DNA from: Flavobacterium sp. 140616W15 | GTDB lineage: Bacteria; Bacteroidota; Bacteroidia; Flavobacteriales; Flavobacteriaceae | DNA length: 64,000 nucleotides | Assembly: GCF_003668995.1 (NCBI RefSeq) | Contig: NZ_CP033068.1 | Location: forward strand, 2,666,001-2,730,000 | Reading direction: 5' to 3' | Made by a program: the position numbers and the translations under genes | Shown here: positions 1 to 9,164 of the stretch, one piece after another | Numbering within the stretch: position 1 is the stretch's first letter | Layout: every line of letters begins with the position of its first letter | The notes under the pieces: model-generated | What the model was told of the DNA's origin: nothing | The model's input: only the letters and a program-made list of their open reading frames with translations | The model's database searches: none

Positions 1-1487
1 TGTAATTTTGGATTGTATAAGTAGTACAAACCAACTAAATCAGCTCTACCTTCTTCAAGAGTCGAAGCATAACTTTTCAAGGTTTCTTTTGGTGTTCCAA
101 CACCTTCATTTATTTGCCCAGAAGCATGACCTACAACTTCATGCAAAGCAGTATGTAATTTATCCCCTAGTTCTCCGTATTTTTTCGCCAATGCAATTTC
201 TTCTTCATCATTAGCAAATTCTTGTAATTTACCGCTACCGCCTGATTGAGAATAAGCATCGATAATATTTCCTAATGAAACTGATTTTGAGCCATGTTCT
301 GCACGAATCCAATCCGCATTAGGAAGATTTACACCAATTGGCGTACTTGGAGAAGCATCACCTGACTCTCCTGCAACGATAACCGTTTTATATGAAACCC
401 CAACAACATTTTTCTTTTTATGAGCATCCATTAATGGAGAATTATCTTCAAACCACTGTGCATTTTTTGATATTACTTGCATTTTAGCCGACATATCAAA
501 ATCTTTAATCTGCACAACTCCTTCATAAGAACCTCTATATCCTAATGGATCATTATACACTTCAATAAAACCACTTATATAATCAATATTTCCTTCTGTA
601 GCGTGCAACCAAGCAATATTATAATCATCCCAAGTTTTTAAACTTCCAGTTCTATAATATTCGATTAACAATCCAATTGCATCTCCTTGTTTTTTATTTT
701 CGGCTACCGTTTTAGCTTTTTCTAACCAAAAGATAATTTTGTCAATTGCTGCTCCATACATTCCACCGCTTTTCCAAACTTTTTCTTCTAATTGTCCTTT
801 TGAGTTTTTAACCAATTTAGAATTCAATCCATAAGAAATAGGTTTCTTTGGATCTGGACTTGTTTGTTTTTTATAAAAATCTTCCGCTTCTTCTATTGTT
901 ATTCCTTTTTCATAAAAATTAATTGCAGAACCAGCTAACAAACCTTTAGACTCATCAAGATTTACTTTTTTACTATCTACATCATCAAACAAAATAGCCG
1001 TAACGTCTGCTGCCAATTTAGTTTTTGTAGCTTTTAACAGACCTTCAAAATATTCTTTTGAGAAATCAGGCTTAATCTTCTCATTAGAGTAATGATGGTG
1101 GATACCGTTAGAAAACCATACTCGCTTAAGATAAATTTCAAAATTTTTCCAGTCAGAACTTTTTTTATCCCCTTTATAACTTACATAAACTTGCTCAAGT
1201 GCTTTTCTGATTTTTAGATTATTCTTATAGTTCTGATCCCACATTATGTCACGTCCAGCAGTTCCTGCTTGCGTAAGATAATATACTAATTCTTGTTCTT
1301 TGAGCGTTAAATTCTCCCAACCTGGTATTTGATAACGTAGTACTTTAATGTCGGCAAATTGCTCTACTGTAAAATCAAAAGGCTTATCATTGTTTGTTTT
1401 CAGCTTAGATGTATTAGCAACCTGTGCGTTACAAATAACCGAAACACCAGCAATCATAAAAATTCCTGCAGCTTTAAGTAATTTCAT
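1..1487 (-). CDS. M49 dipeptidyl-peptidase III-like zinc peptidase, C-terminus outside window
   Basis: The frame opens at the ATG read down from 1487 and stays open to base 1, giving about 495 residues with the C-terminus cut by the window edge. Residues 1-21 form a signal peptide, so the enzyme is exported. The zinc motif HEVVGH (bases 126-143) and the second motif EEGRAD (39-56) correspond to the HELLGH and EECRAE motifs of family M49, which removes dipeptides from peptide N-termini. The Cys of EECRAE is a Gly here. It is separated from the next gene by a divergent 274-bp gap. Family assignment is firm; the exact substrate is not visible. Confidence 0.88.
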   Translation of the reverse strand, partial: MKLLKAAGIFMIAGVSVICNAQVANTSKLKTNNDKPFDFTVEQFADIKVLRYQIPGWENLTLKEQELVYYLTQAGTAGRDIMWDQNYKNNLKIRKALEQVYVSYKGDKKSSDWKNFEIYLKRVWFSNGIHHHYSNEKIKPDFSKEYFEGLLKATKTKLAADVTAILFDDVDSKKVNLDESKGLLAGSAINFYEKGITIEEAEDFYKKQTSPDPKKPISYGLNSKLVKNSKGQLEEKVWKSGGMYGAAIDKIIFWLEKAKTVAENKKQGDAIGLLIEYYRTGSLKTWDDYNIAWLHATEGNIDYISGFIEVYNDPLGYRGSYEGVVQIKDFDMSAKMQVISKNAQWFEDNSPLMDAHKKKNVVGVSYKTVIVAGESGDASPSTPIGVNLPNADWIRAEHGSKSVSLGNIIDAYSQSGGSGKLQEFANDEEEIALAKKYGELGDKLHTALHEVVGHASGQINEGVGTPKETLKSYASTLEEGRADLVGLYYLYNPKL

Positions 1488-1761
1488 TATTAATGATATT
1501 TAGTTTATAAAATTGTTATTATCCATCAAAGATACATTTTCTTTAAAAAAAATATAAAAAACAACGTTAATATTACTTTTGAGTACTTTTTAAAAGCCAA
1601 TTTTATTTATATTGCTTAATCATTTTTCCTTCAAATATTTTTTATAAAACTATTCGGAAAGTGAAAAAACTAACAAAAAAGACCTAGTTTTGGCCTTTTA
1701 ATATTCTCTATCGAATATTAATAAAATTTATAACTTTACACCTGTAAACAACCAAGATACT

Positions 1762-2876
1762 ATGAGAATTTTAAAATATATATTCCTACTATTACTATTA
1801 AGTTTAGTCTCATTAACCGTATTTGTAGCTACTCAAAAAGGTGATTTCACAGTTGAGAGAAGTAAAGTTATAAAGATACAACGTGCTCCTTTATTTAATT
1901 TCGTAAATGACTACAGAAACTGGGCTGATTTTAGCTCTTGGATTGTTGAAGATCCTACAACCCAATTTGTATATCCTCAAAACACCTCTGGATTAAACGC
2001 TTCATTTTCGTGGAAAGGAAATGACGGTAATGGAGATATTAAAACTACAGCTGTAACCGATACGCAAAGTATTAATCAAAAAATGAATTTCGACGGTAGT
2101 TTAGCAGATGTTTCATGGGTTTTTAAAGATACTCTTGGAGGCACAAAAGTTACATGGAAATCTAAAGGAACGATGAGCTTTCTTTTCAAAATATATTCAG
2201 CACTTCATGGTGGAGCAGATAAAGTTATTGGTACTATGTACGAAAAAAGTCTGGCCAACTTAGATAAAATATTGGTTTATGAAACCAATACCTTTGACAT
2301 CAAAGTTGATGGAGTTGTAAAGAAACCAGAAACCTTTTACATTAGTCAAACATTTACAAGTGAGATTGCAAAAATCACTAAAACGTTAGAGTTGTTGCTC
2401 CTCAATTAATTTCATTTTGCGAAGCTAATGGCATTGAAATCAACGGAAAACCTTTTGTCCTATACCACACTTACGACACAACAAATGGATTAGCAAAAAT
2501 TTCGATCTGCCTACCTATCAAAAAAGAAATTTTTACTAGCGCTGGAAGTGATATTTCAACAGGAAAATTAGAACCATTCGAAGCTGTGAAAACAACTTTA
2601 AAAGGAGACTACTCACACACCAAACAAGCTATTGAAAAAGCTACTGCCTATATAAATAATCAAAAATTATCTCCTGATCTTAATTGGTCACATCTTGAAA
2701 TTTACTCCGTAAGTAAATTTGAAATTGCGAATCCTTCAAAATGGGTTACTGAGATTTATTATCCAGTAAAACCGAAGGTCGTTCCTGTTGAACCACATGT
2801 AGTTCGTACTCCAAGAGTAGAAACTACTCCAACTCATACTCCTCCTGTTGCAAAAGAAGAGGAATCTGAATTTTAA
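1762..2876 (+). pseudogene. SRPBCC / GyrI-like domain protein, interrupted by one frameshift
   Basis: The first reading frame (1762-2409) encodes an N-terminal membrane anchor (about residues 5-23) followed by a polyketide-cyclase-type SRPBCC domain. The frame then runs into a stop, while the -1 frame continues without a stop from about 2382 to 2876 with a GyrI-like ligand-binding domain (KPFVLYHTYDTTNGLAKISI) and a Pro/Thr-rich tail. Adding one A to the AAAA run at 2380-2383 restores a single protein of about 371 residues. The break is either a recent mutation or a base-calling error. Two separate proteins is unlikely because the second part has no start of its own at the domain boundary. 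Function is unknown; a small-molecule-binding sensor is plausible. Confidence 0.7.
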
Positions 2877-2939
2877 AAACCCGAAACGGACATTAAACCT
2901 TTTCGAATAATTCTATTCTAACTTATATAATTTATAAAG

Positions 2940-3482
2940 TTGACAGACGAAAAGGTATTTATACAAGAATTATTAAACCCGAAGACGCAAAATATAGCGT
3001 TTCAAAAGCTCGTATCTAATTACCAAAAACCACTATATGGTCATATCCGAAATATTGTTTTGGATCATGATGACGCTCACGATGTTTTACAAAATACATT
3101 TGTGAAGGTATTTCGACATCTAAATAAATTTAAAGGAGATAGCAAACTATTTTCATGGGTATATCGCATTGCAACCAATGAAGCCTTAACTTTCTTAACT
3201 CAAAAGGCAAAATTAAGCGGAATAACCTCCGAAGAACTACAAAATAAAACTATTGATAATCTGCAAGCTGACACTTATTTTGATGGAAATGAGATTCAGA
3301 TAAAACTACAAAAAGCAATCGTTTTACTTCCTGAAAAACAACAATTGGTTTTTAAAATGAAATATTTTGAAGAATTAAAATATGAAGAAATAGCTGAAAT
3401 ACTAGGCACTTCCGTTGGAGCATTAAAAGCATCTTATCATCATGCGGTAAAAAAAATAGAAGCTTATGTTATATCCAATTAA
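2940..3482 (+). CDS. ECF-type RNA polymerase sigma factor
   Basis: This 180-residue protein has sigma region 2 at about residues 22-88 (YQKPLYGHIRNIVLDHDDAH, then the FSWVYRIATNEAL segment) and region 4 at about 125-178 (LPEKQQLVFKMKYFEELKYE, then a helix-turn-helix). There is nothing between them beyond a linker, as in group 4 (ECF) factors. The start is a TTG at 2940; no in-frame ATG precedes the region 2 core. It is followed 33 bp later by a one-helix membrane protein and then a Spy-like protein, which suggests a single envelope-responsive regulatory unit. Confidence 0.9.
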   Translation: MTDEKVFIQELLNPKTQNIAFQKLVSNYQKPLYGHIRNIVLDHDDAHDVLQNTFVKVFRHLNKFKGDSKLFSWVYRIATNEALTFLTQKAKLSGITSEELQNKTIDNLQADTYFDGNEIQIKLQKAIVLLPEKQQLVFKMKYFEELKYEEIAEILGTSVGALKASYHHAVKKIEAYVISN

Positions 3483-3515
3483 ACCTTTTACAAGTAATAT
3501 AGTCTTACATATATC

Positions 3516-3929
3516 ATGAAAGAATTTAAATTAGAAAACGAGCCTAAAATAGAAACTGGATTTAGAACTCCGGAGCATTACTTTGAAAATTTCTCTGTGA
3601 ATTTATTAGAGAAATTACCTCAAAACGAACCTAAAACAATTTCTTTATTTGCTAGGAATAAAAAAGCACTTATTGCAATTGCCGCAGTTCTTGTCATTGC
3701 TTTAACCGTTCCTGTCGTATATAAATATGCAACAAAATCTAAAGAGCTTGACGAGGCGACCTTAGAAACCTATTTATCCTATCAATCTAATTTAAATCAA
3801 TATGATCTAATTCATGAACTAGACACAAACGATATTAAAAGTTTAGATCAAAATATTGCTTTAGGAGATGATACTCTAGAAGATCTCCTTGCATCGAACC
3901 CCAATATTGAACATCTAATTTTAGAATAA
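3516..3929 (+). CDS. Small one-pass membrane protein, probable anti-sigma partner
   Basis: The 137-residue protein has a cytoplasmic N-terminus of about 48 residues with the motif GFRTPEHYFENF, one transmembrane helix at about 50-70 (ALIAIAAVLVIALTVPVVYK) and an acidic periplasmic tail. It lies directly downstream of the ECF sigma gene in the same direction. The layout is that of a small anti-sigma factor, but no zinc-binding HxxxCxxC motif is present, so the role is inferred from position and topology only. Confidence 0.6.
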   Translation: MKEFKLENEPKIETGFRTPEHYFENFSVNLLEKLPQNEPKTISLFARNKKALIAIAAVLVIALTVPVVYKYATKSKELDEATLETYLSYQSNLNQYDLIHELDTNDIKSLDQNIALGDDTLEDLLASNPNIEHLILE

Positions 3930-3951
3930 AAATACAATTACATTAAACATA

Positions 3952-4416
3952 ATGCAGATGAAAATTAAAAACATACTTCCGATATTTATATTCTTAATCA
4001 CTCTTCCTTTTTATGCTCAGAATGAGAAAATGGACGAAAAGAGAGAGAAAATAAAAGCATATAAAGTTTCTTTCCTCACAACCGAATTAGACTTGACTTC
4101 GGCTGAATCAGAAAAATTCTGGCCGATATACAACGCATATGATGACAAACAATATGAATTGAGGCATCAAAAAATGAAAGCATACACGAGAAAGTTAACT
4201 GAGGAGACCTTAAAAAACATGACTGAAAAAGAAGCTGCCACACTTCTTTCCCAAATCGAAAACACAGATGAAGAGTTATATCTCTTGCGCAAAAAATACA
4301 CAACTAACTTGAAGAAAATTCTTCCTGCGAAAAAAATCATAATCCTTCGAAAATCAGAAGATGACTTTAATCGCAAACTATTACATCAATATCGAGATAA
4401 AGCAGGTAAAAACTAA
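3952..4416 (+). CDS. Spy/CpxP-like periplasmic protein of the sigma cassette
   Basis: The 154-residue protein has a signal peptide ending near residue 22 (LPFYAQ) and is otherwise charged and helical, with LDLTSAESEKFWPIYNAYDD followed by long amphipathic helices. This pattern is seen in Spy/CpxP-like 'sensor of ECF' proteins of Bacteroidota. Two ATGs (3952 and 3958) are possible starts. It lies 22 bp after the membrane protein and ends before a strong terminator. It may act as a periplasmic chaperone-like sensor for the sigma/anti-sigma pair; this is inference. Confidence 0.6.
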   Translation: MQMKIKNILPIFIFLITLPFYAQNEKMDEKREKIKAYKVSFLTTELDLTSAESEKFWPIYNAYDDKQYELRHQKMKAYTRKLTEETLKNMTEKEAATLLSQIENTDEELYLLRKKYTTNLKKILPAKKIIILRKSEDDFNRKLLHQYRDKAGKN

Positions 4417-4441
4417 ATCCTACTTAAAAATAACAACAGCG

Positions 4442-4482
4442 GAGAACCCTTTATAATAATTACTTTATTATTTAGGGTTCTC
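4442..4482. terminator. Bidirectional terminator
   Basis: The perfect 9-bp arms GAGAACCCT (4442-4450) and AGGGTTCTC (4474-4482) are followed by a T run. The structure ends the sigma cassette on the plus strand and overlaps the stop codon of the converging minus-strand gene. Confidence 0.75.
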
Positions 4483-5539
4483 ATTTTTTAAAGTGGATTT
4501 GCACCATCTTATTATATCCCGCAGCAATTGCAGTATTTGAATTTATAAAACGTATTGTAAATAAACTAGGATCTGTAGACAATTGCTTCCAAGTATTCCC
4601 TCCATCTGCTGAGTAATACAAACCTAAAGCTCCAATTACAACAAGCCCTTTTCCCTTACTTTTCGGCACATACTGGACACAAGAAGCATAACCAAAACCA
4701 GTGTTCTGAGCAATTAAACTCCATGTTTTCCCACCATCTGTAGTAATTGCTTTATTATCAAAATTTTGCTCTGGAGTTTCATAATCACCGCCAGCAATAA
4801 AGCCATTTTTAGAATCATAAAAATCGGCTGTAAAAATCCCTGTCATTGTTTTTCCTTGTACAATAGGAGTCTCAGCAACTTTCCAGGTTCTTCCTTTATC
4901 ACTTGAATAAAAAACTCGCGCTCTTTTTCCTCCAGAAACAAGCCAAGTATATTTTCCTTTTATAACAATATTAGTATTACTTGCTGCAAATGCACCTTCA
5001 CCATTGGCCATAGTAGGCAACTGATCTGCCAATAACTTTGCCCATGTATTACCTCCGTCACGTGTTATTAATATTGAAAAACTATCTTCGGTAGGATCTC
5101 CCAGCGCAATCCCTTCTTTATCATTCCAAAATTGCATACTATCGTAAAACACTTTATCATTAACCTCCTTATAAACCAATTTAGTTATTTTGGTTTTCTT
5201 AGATACCTGATAAAGCAAAGCTGGATTTGCTACACTTAATACAAAAATATCTTTTGCAGTTTGCGCTATACTCCTAAACTCTAATTTTAAAGTATCTCTA
5301 TAAATATACTCTACATATTTTTCTTTACCCTTTAAATCATAATATCCAAATCGTGAATTATCAGCTCCAAACCATACTTTATTTTTATCGATTGCTATTG
5401 CTCTAATACTTATTTTATCTTTAAATAACGTATCGATCACTACCGACTTAAACCCTTCATCAATTACTTTATAATCTACTGTCTGACAATGCATAACCAA
5501 ACTATAAAAACTTAAAAAGAGAGCCAATTTCTTCATCAT
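4481..5539 (-). CDS. Exported Asp-box (BNR/YCF48-like) repeat protein
   Basis: The protein has about 352 residues when started at the ATG-ATG near 5539, which places a signal peptide (MMKKLALFLSFYSLVMHCQ) at the N-terminus; an upstream ATG at 5569 would put ten polar residues in front of it. Four Asp-box motifs of the form S/T-x-D-x-G-x-T-W are visible (TRDGGNTW, SSDKGRTW, TTDGGKTW, SADGGNTW), which predicts a beta-propeller like sialidases or the photosystem II assembly factor YCF48. No sialidase catalytic arginine-triad context is evident, so enzyme activity should not be assumed. Confidence 0.75.
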   Translation of the reverse strand: MMKKLALFLSFYSLVMHCQTVDYKVIDEGFKSVVIDTLFKDKISIRAIAIDKNKVWFGADNSRFGYYDLKGKEKYVEYIYRDTLKLEFRSIAQTAKDIFVLSVANPALLYQVSKKTKITKLVYKEVNDKVFYDSMQFWNDKEGIALGDPTEDSFSILITRDGGNTWAKLLADQLPTMANGEGAFAASNTNIVIKGKYTWLVSGGKRARVFYSSDKGRTWKVAETPIVQGKTMTGIFTADFYDSKNGFIAGGDYETPEQNFDNKAITTDGGKTWSLIAQNTGFGYASCVQYVPKSKGKGLVVIGALGLYYSADGGNTWKQLSTDPSLFTIRFINSNTAIAAGYNKMVQIHFKK

Positions 5540-5653
5540 ATTCTTAATATATTTTATGCTAAAATACAATTATTTATATAAAATCAAAACGCTAATTTTT
5601 TTTATGGCACAGTAATTGGATAATTCAAAACAACAATCACAATACGATACGTT

Positions 5654-6928
5654 ATGAAAACTAAATTACTTTTAATAGGCCTACTTACTTTAGGGTTTGC
5701 TACAATGCAAGCTCAAGCTGGAGCTACTGTATATGCTAAAAATTCTGATATTAGTGATAATTTAGATTTAAGAGCTGTAGCCTCTATTTTTGGAGAATCT
5801 TCAAATCTTCAAGATTTTGAAAGAAGATTAAACGAGCCAAAATACCAAATATCAAACCTTGACTTAAACAATGATAATCAAGTAGATTATTTGCGTGTAA
5901 TCGAAAAAGTTGAAAACAGAACTCACGTTGTCATCATTCAAGCTGTACTCGACCAAGATATTTATCAAGATATAGCAACAATTGATTTAGAGAGAGACTC
6001 TTTTAATAAAGTCCACATTCAGGTTGTTGGAAACGACTTTATTTATGGTCAAAATTATATCTACGAGCCTGTATATACAGTTACCCCTGTAATTTACACA
6101 TCGTTTTGGGTAACCAATTACCGTCCTTATTATTCAAGCTGGAGATGGAATTACTATCCAACTTATTATACTGCATGGAGACCTTACCCAATTTACAGAT
6201 ACAGAAGCAATATTAATATTTGTATTAACGTAAACAACCATTACAACTATGTAAACCATAGAAGAAGTAGTGCAGCAGTTGTAATATACAATTCAAATCG
6301 TTCTTATGGATATGAAAGACGTAATCCTAACAACGGATTTAGTCAACGTAACAATAATGTAAACAATAGATATGAACTGGATCAAAGACGTGTTGCCAGC
6401 AGAGAAACAAACAGAAGAAACAATACTTACTCTAATACTAACAGAGTAACTGATAGAACGGCATCAACTAATAGAGATTACTCTCAAAACAGAACAAATA
6501 CTTCTAGAGAAAACAATGCTACTTCTAGACCAACTACTCCTGATTATTCTCAAAATAGATCAAACTCAACGGGGACGTCTGTAGATAGAACAAATACCTC
6601 TTCTAGAGATTATAATAGAGGGAATGCTACTCAAAGAACTGAAACGACTAGAGACTATACTCAAAACAGACCAAGTTCTACTGTAGCAACAACACCGCAA
6701 AGAACGGAGACTACTAGAGATTACAGTCAAAACAGAGGAAATTCTTCTAGAGATTATTCGTCTCAGAGAACAGAAAGTTCAAGAGGTAACTCTGAAAACA
6801 GAACTAGCTCAGCTAGACAATCAAGCCCACAAGGCTCTAATGATCAAAGATCAAATTCGGCTTCCAGAGGCAATTCAAATTCAAGAGAAAGCAGCTCTTC
6901 TGAAAGAGGTGGCAACCGAAGAGGCTAA
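5654..6928 (+). CDS. Secreted protein with Arg/Asn/Ser-rich repeat tail
   Basis: The 424-residue protein has a signal peptide (about 1-20) and a folded N-terminal region of about 110 residues that contains an EF-hand-like loop (DLNNDNQVDY). A Tyr/Trp-rich segment follows (about 130-200). The last 200 residues are low-complexity, with repeats of the type TTRDYSQNR. The composition is strongly basic and hydrophilic, as in Bacteroidota surface or matrix proteins. I do not recognise a catalytic domain. It is monocistronic, with a terminator just after it. Confidence 0.65.
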   Translation: MKTKLLLIGLLTLGFATMQAQAGATVYAKNSDISDNLDLRAVASIFGESSNLQDFERRLNEPKYQISNLDLNNDNQVDYLRVIEKVENRTHVVIIQAVLDQDIYQDIATIDLERDSFNKVHIQVVGNDFIYGQNYIYEPVYTVTPVIYTSFWVTNYRPYYSSWRWNYYPTYYTAWRPYPIYRYRSNINICINVNNHYNYVNHRRSSAAVVIYNSNRSYGYERRNPNNGFSQRNNNVNNRYELDQRRVASRETNRRNNTYSNTNRVTDRTASTNRDYSQNRTNTSRENNATSRPTTPDYSQNRSNSTGTSVDRTNTSSRDYNRGNATQRTETTRDYTQNRPSSTVATTPQRTETTRDYSQNRGNSSRDYSSQRTESSRGNSENRTSSARQSSPQGSNDQRSNSASRGNSNSRESSSSERGGNRRG

Positions 6929-6956
6929 TTTTATTACACTTAGCTGATTAAAATAA

Positions 6957-6985
6957 AAACACGATTTAACCATCGTGTTTTTTTT
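6957..6985 (+). terminator. Rho-independent terminator
   Basis: The stem AAACACGAT (6957-6965) and ATCGTGTTT (6972-6980) is followed by a T run and lies 29 bp after the stop codon of the secreted repeat protein. Confidence 0.75.
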
Positions 6986-7028
6986 ATCTTTATTACTCAT
7001 AATTTGATGTTAATTTGTTTTAAAACAG

Positions 7029-7036
7029 TAAATTTG
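7029..7036 (+). promoter_or_regulatory. Bacteroidota -7 box upstream of kup
   Basis: TAAATTTG fits the TAnnTTTG consensus and lies 28 bp before the kup ATG. A TTG at 7004-7006 is 22 bp upstream, slightly longer than the usual 19-21 spacing to a -33 element. Confidence 0.45.
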
Positions 7037-7064
7037 ACGCGACTTTTATAAAATTAAAAATTAA

Positions 7065-9023
7065 ATGAGCGCATCACACAAGAACTTACATAGTAAGTTA
7101 ACTTTCGGAGGTTTATTAATCACTTTAGGAATTATATATGGTGATATAGGAACCTCTCCTTTATATGTAATGAAAGCCATACTTGGCAAACATGTAATCG
7201 ATGCTGACATTGTTTTAGGTGGTATTTCTTGTGTTTTTTGGACATTAACCCTTCAAACAACAATAAAATACGTACTCATCACATTAAGCGCTGATAATCA
7301 CGGTGAAGGCGGAATTTTTGCTTTATACGCTTTGGTTAAAAAAACAAAGATTAAATGGTTGATTGTTCCCGCCATTATTGGGGGAAGTGCCTTGCTAGCC
7401 GATGGTATTATTACACCACCAATTTCTGTTTCTTCAGCAATAGAAGGTATTAAAACGTATTACCCTAGTATTAATACTGTTCCTATCGTTATAGCAATCT
7501 TATTTGTTTTATTTACGATACAGCAATTCGGAACTAAGTTAGTGGGTAAATTTTTTGCTCCAATGATGCTGATTTGGTTTACCATGCTAGGTGTTTTGGG
7601 AGTAATACAAATTGTACATCATCCTGAAGTATTTAAAGCAATAAATCCTTATTATGCTTATCACTTACTTTCTATACATCCTGATGGTTTCTTCGTATTA
7701 GGTTTTGTATTTTTATGTACAACTGGAGCTGAGGCTTTATACTCTGATATGGGTCACTGTGGAAGAAAAAACATTCGTATAAGCTGGATATTTGTTAAAT
7801 CGGCATTGGTATTAAACTATTTTGGACAAGCAGCATTTCTTATTCATCATGAAGGCCAAACTTTACAAGGTTTAGGCGGAAATGGAAATCCATTTTATTT
7901 AATCATGGCTGATTGGTTTCAACCTATCGGAATTGTTATAGCAACTCTTGCTGCAGTAATTGCTTCTCAAGCGCTTATTAGTGGTTCATTTACATTAATA
8001 AATGAAGCTATGCGATTGAACTTCTGGCCTAAAGTAAAAATAAAATATCCTACAGAAGTTAAGGGACAATTATATATTCCTTCTATCAACTGGTTATTAT
8101 TCTTTGGTTGCGTTGGAATCGTATTGCATTTTGAAGAATCAGGAAAAATGGAACATGCGTATGGCTTAGCAATTGTTTTATGTATGATCATGACTACTAT
8201 TTTACTTAATTTTTACTTGATTATGAAACGAGTAAAATTATACTTTATGGTTCCTTTAATTACAATATACCTAGCTATCGAGATTAGTTTCTTAATTGCC
8301 AATGTAACTAAGTTTGCAGAAGGTGGATACGTAACATTAATTATTGCTTCAGCACTTATTCTTATCATGACGATTTGGTTCTTGGCTAAGAAAATCAATA
8401 AAAATTACACTAAGGTTATCAAAATTGAAGACTATAAAAAAGTACTAATGGAATTAAGCGAAGACTTAACTATTCCTAAATATGCTACACATTTAGTTTA
8501 TATGACTAATGCTAGTCGTGTAGATGAATTGGAAGAAAAAGTTATTTATTCTATTTTACAAAAGCGTCCAAAAAGAGCTGATATCTATTGGTTTGTTCAC
8601 GTAAATATTTTAACAGAACCATACAAAACACAATATAAGGTCACTGAAATTGCAAAAGACGATATCTATAGAGTTGATTTTAATTTAGGATTTAGAGAAC
8701 CTACCAAAATCAACCTTATGTTTAGAGAAGTTATTCGTGATATGGTGAAAAAAGGGGAAGTTGATATTACAAGCCGATATGAATCATTGAATAAAAATAA
8801 TATCATTGGAGATTTCAAATTTGTATTATCTGAGAAATTCTTATCTAACGACAATGATCTAAGATGGCATGAAAATATTATCATGAACTCGTATTTCTTT
8901 ATCAAAAAGTTAAGTCTTTCTGAAGAACGCGCTTTTGGCTTAGACAGCAGTTCTGTGAAAATTGAAAAATTCCCAATGGTCCTTCATGCTCCAGAAAACA
9001 TAGGTTTAACAAGGGTTCATTAA
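7065..9023 (+). CDS. kup: Kup-family low-affinity potassium transporter
   Basis: The 652-residue membrane protein opens with the family signature GIIYGDIGTSPLYVMKA near residue 25. About twelve hydrophobic segments follow, then a hydrophilic C-terminal cytoplasmic domain of roughly 200 residues. Length and layout match Kup/HAK/KUP proton-coupled potassium uptake systems. It is a single-gene unit bounded by terminators, with a promoter-like box upstream. Confidence 0.95.
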   Translation: MSASHKNLHSKLTFGGLLITLGIIYGDIGTSPLYVMKAILGKHVIDADIVLGGISCVFWTLTLQTTIKYVLITLSADNHGEGGIFALYALVKKTKIKWLIVPAIIGGSALLADGIITPPISVSSAIEGIKTYYPSINTVPIVIAILFVLFTIQQFGTKLVGKFFAPMMLIWFTMLGVLGVIQIVHHPEVFKAINPYYAYHLLSIHPDGFFVLGFVFLCTTGAEALYSDMGHCGRKNIRISWIFVKSALVLNYFGQAAFLIHHEGQTLQGLGGNGNPFYLIMADWFQPIGIVIATLAAVIASQALISGSFTLINEAMRLNFWPKVKIKYPTEVKGQLYIPSINWLLFFGCVGIVLHFEESGKMEHAYGLAIVLCMIMTTILLNFYLIMKRVKLYFMVPLITIYLAIEISFLIANVTKFAEGGYVTLIIASALILIMTIWFLAKKINKNYTKVIKIEDYKKVLMELSEDLTIPKYATHLVYMTNASRVDELEEKVIYSILQKRPKRADIYWFVHVNILTEPYKTQYKVTEIAKDDIYRVDFNLGFREPTKINLMFREVIRDMVKKGEVDITSRYESLNKNNIIGDFKFVLSEKFLSNDNDLRWHENIIMNSYFFIKKLSLSEERAFGLDSSSVKIEKFPMVLHAPENIGLTRVH

Positions 9024-9041
9024 GCCTTGCTAAATAGTTAC

Positions 9042-9078
9042 AAAACACTCTTTTAATTCTTAAAAGAGTGTTTTTTTT
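9042..9078 (+). terminator. Rho-independent terminator after kup
   Basis: The 14-bp arms at 9042-9055 and 9061-9074 (AAAACACTCTTTTA and its complement) are followed by a T run. Confidence 0.8.
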
Positions 9079-9139
9079 TGGTTCAAAAATATAAAATGAA
9101 CATTCAAAATTAAAAATTTAACTTTCAACCAATTAATAG

Positions 9140-9147
9140 TACCTTTG
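9140..9147 (+). promoter_or_regulatory. Strong -7 box upstream of the RsmB-type methyltransferase
   Basis: TACCTTTG followed by CA is a textbook Bacteroidota -7 element and lies 17 bp before the ATG, so the leader would be very short. The -33 position carries only a TTTA-like sequence. Confidence 0.6.
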
Positions 9148-9164
9148 CAGCTCAATTATTTAAA

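Noticed and set aside
2370..2410. Programmed -1 frameshift in the SRPBCC/GyrI gene
   Set aside because: The site has no slippery heptamer: slipping the AAA codon back one base would pair with TAA. A single lost A explains it better.
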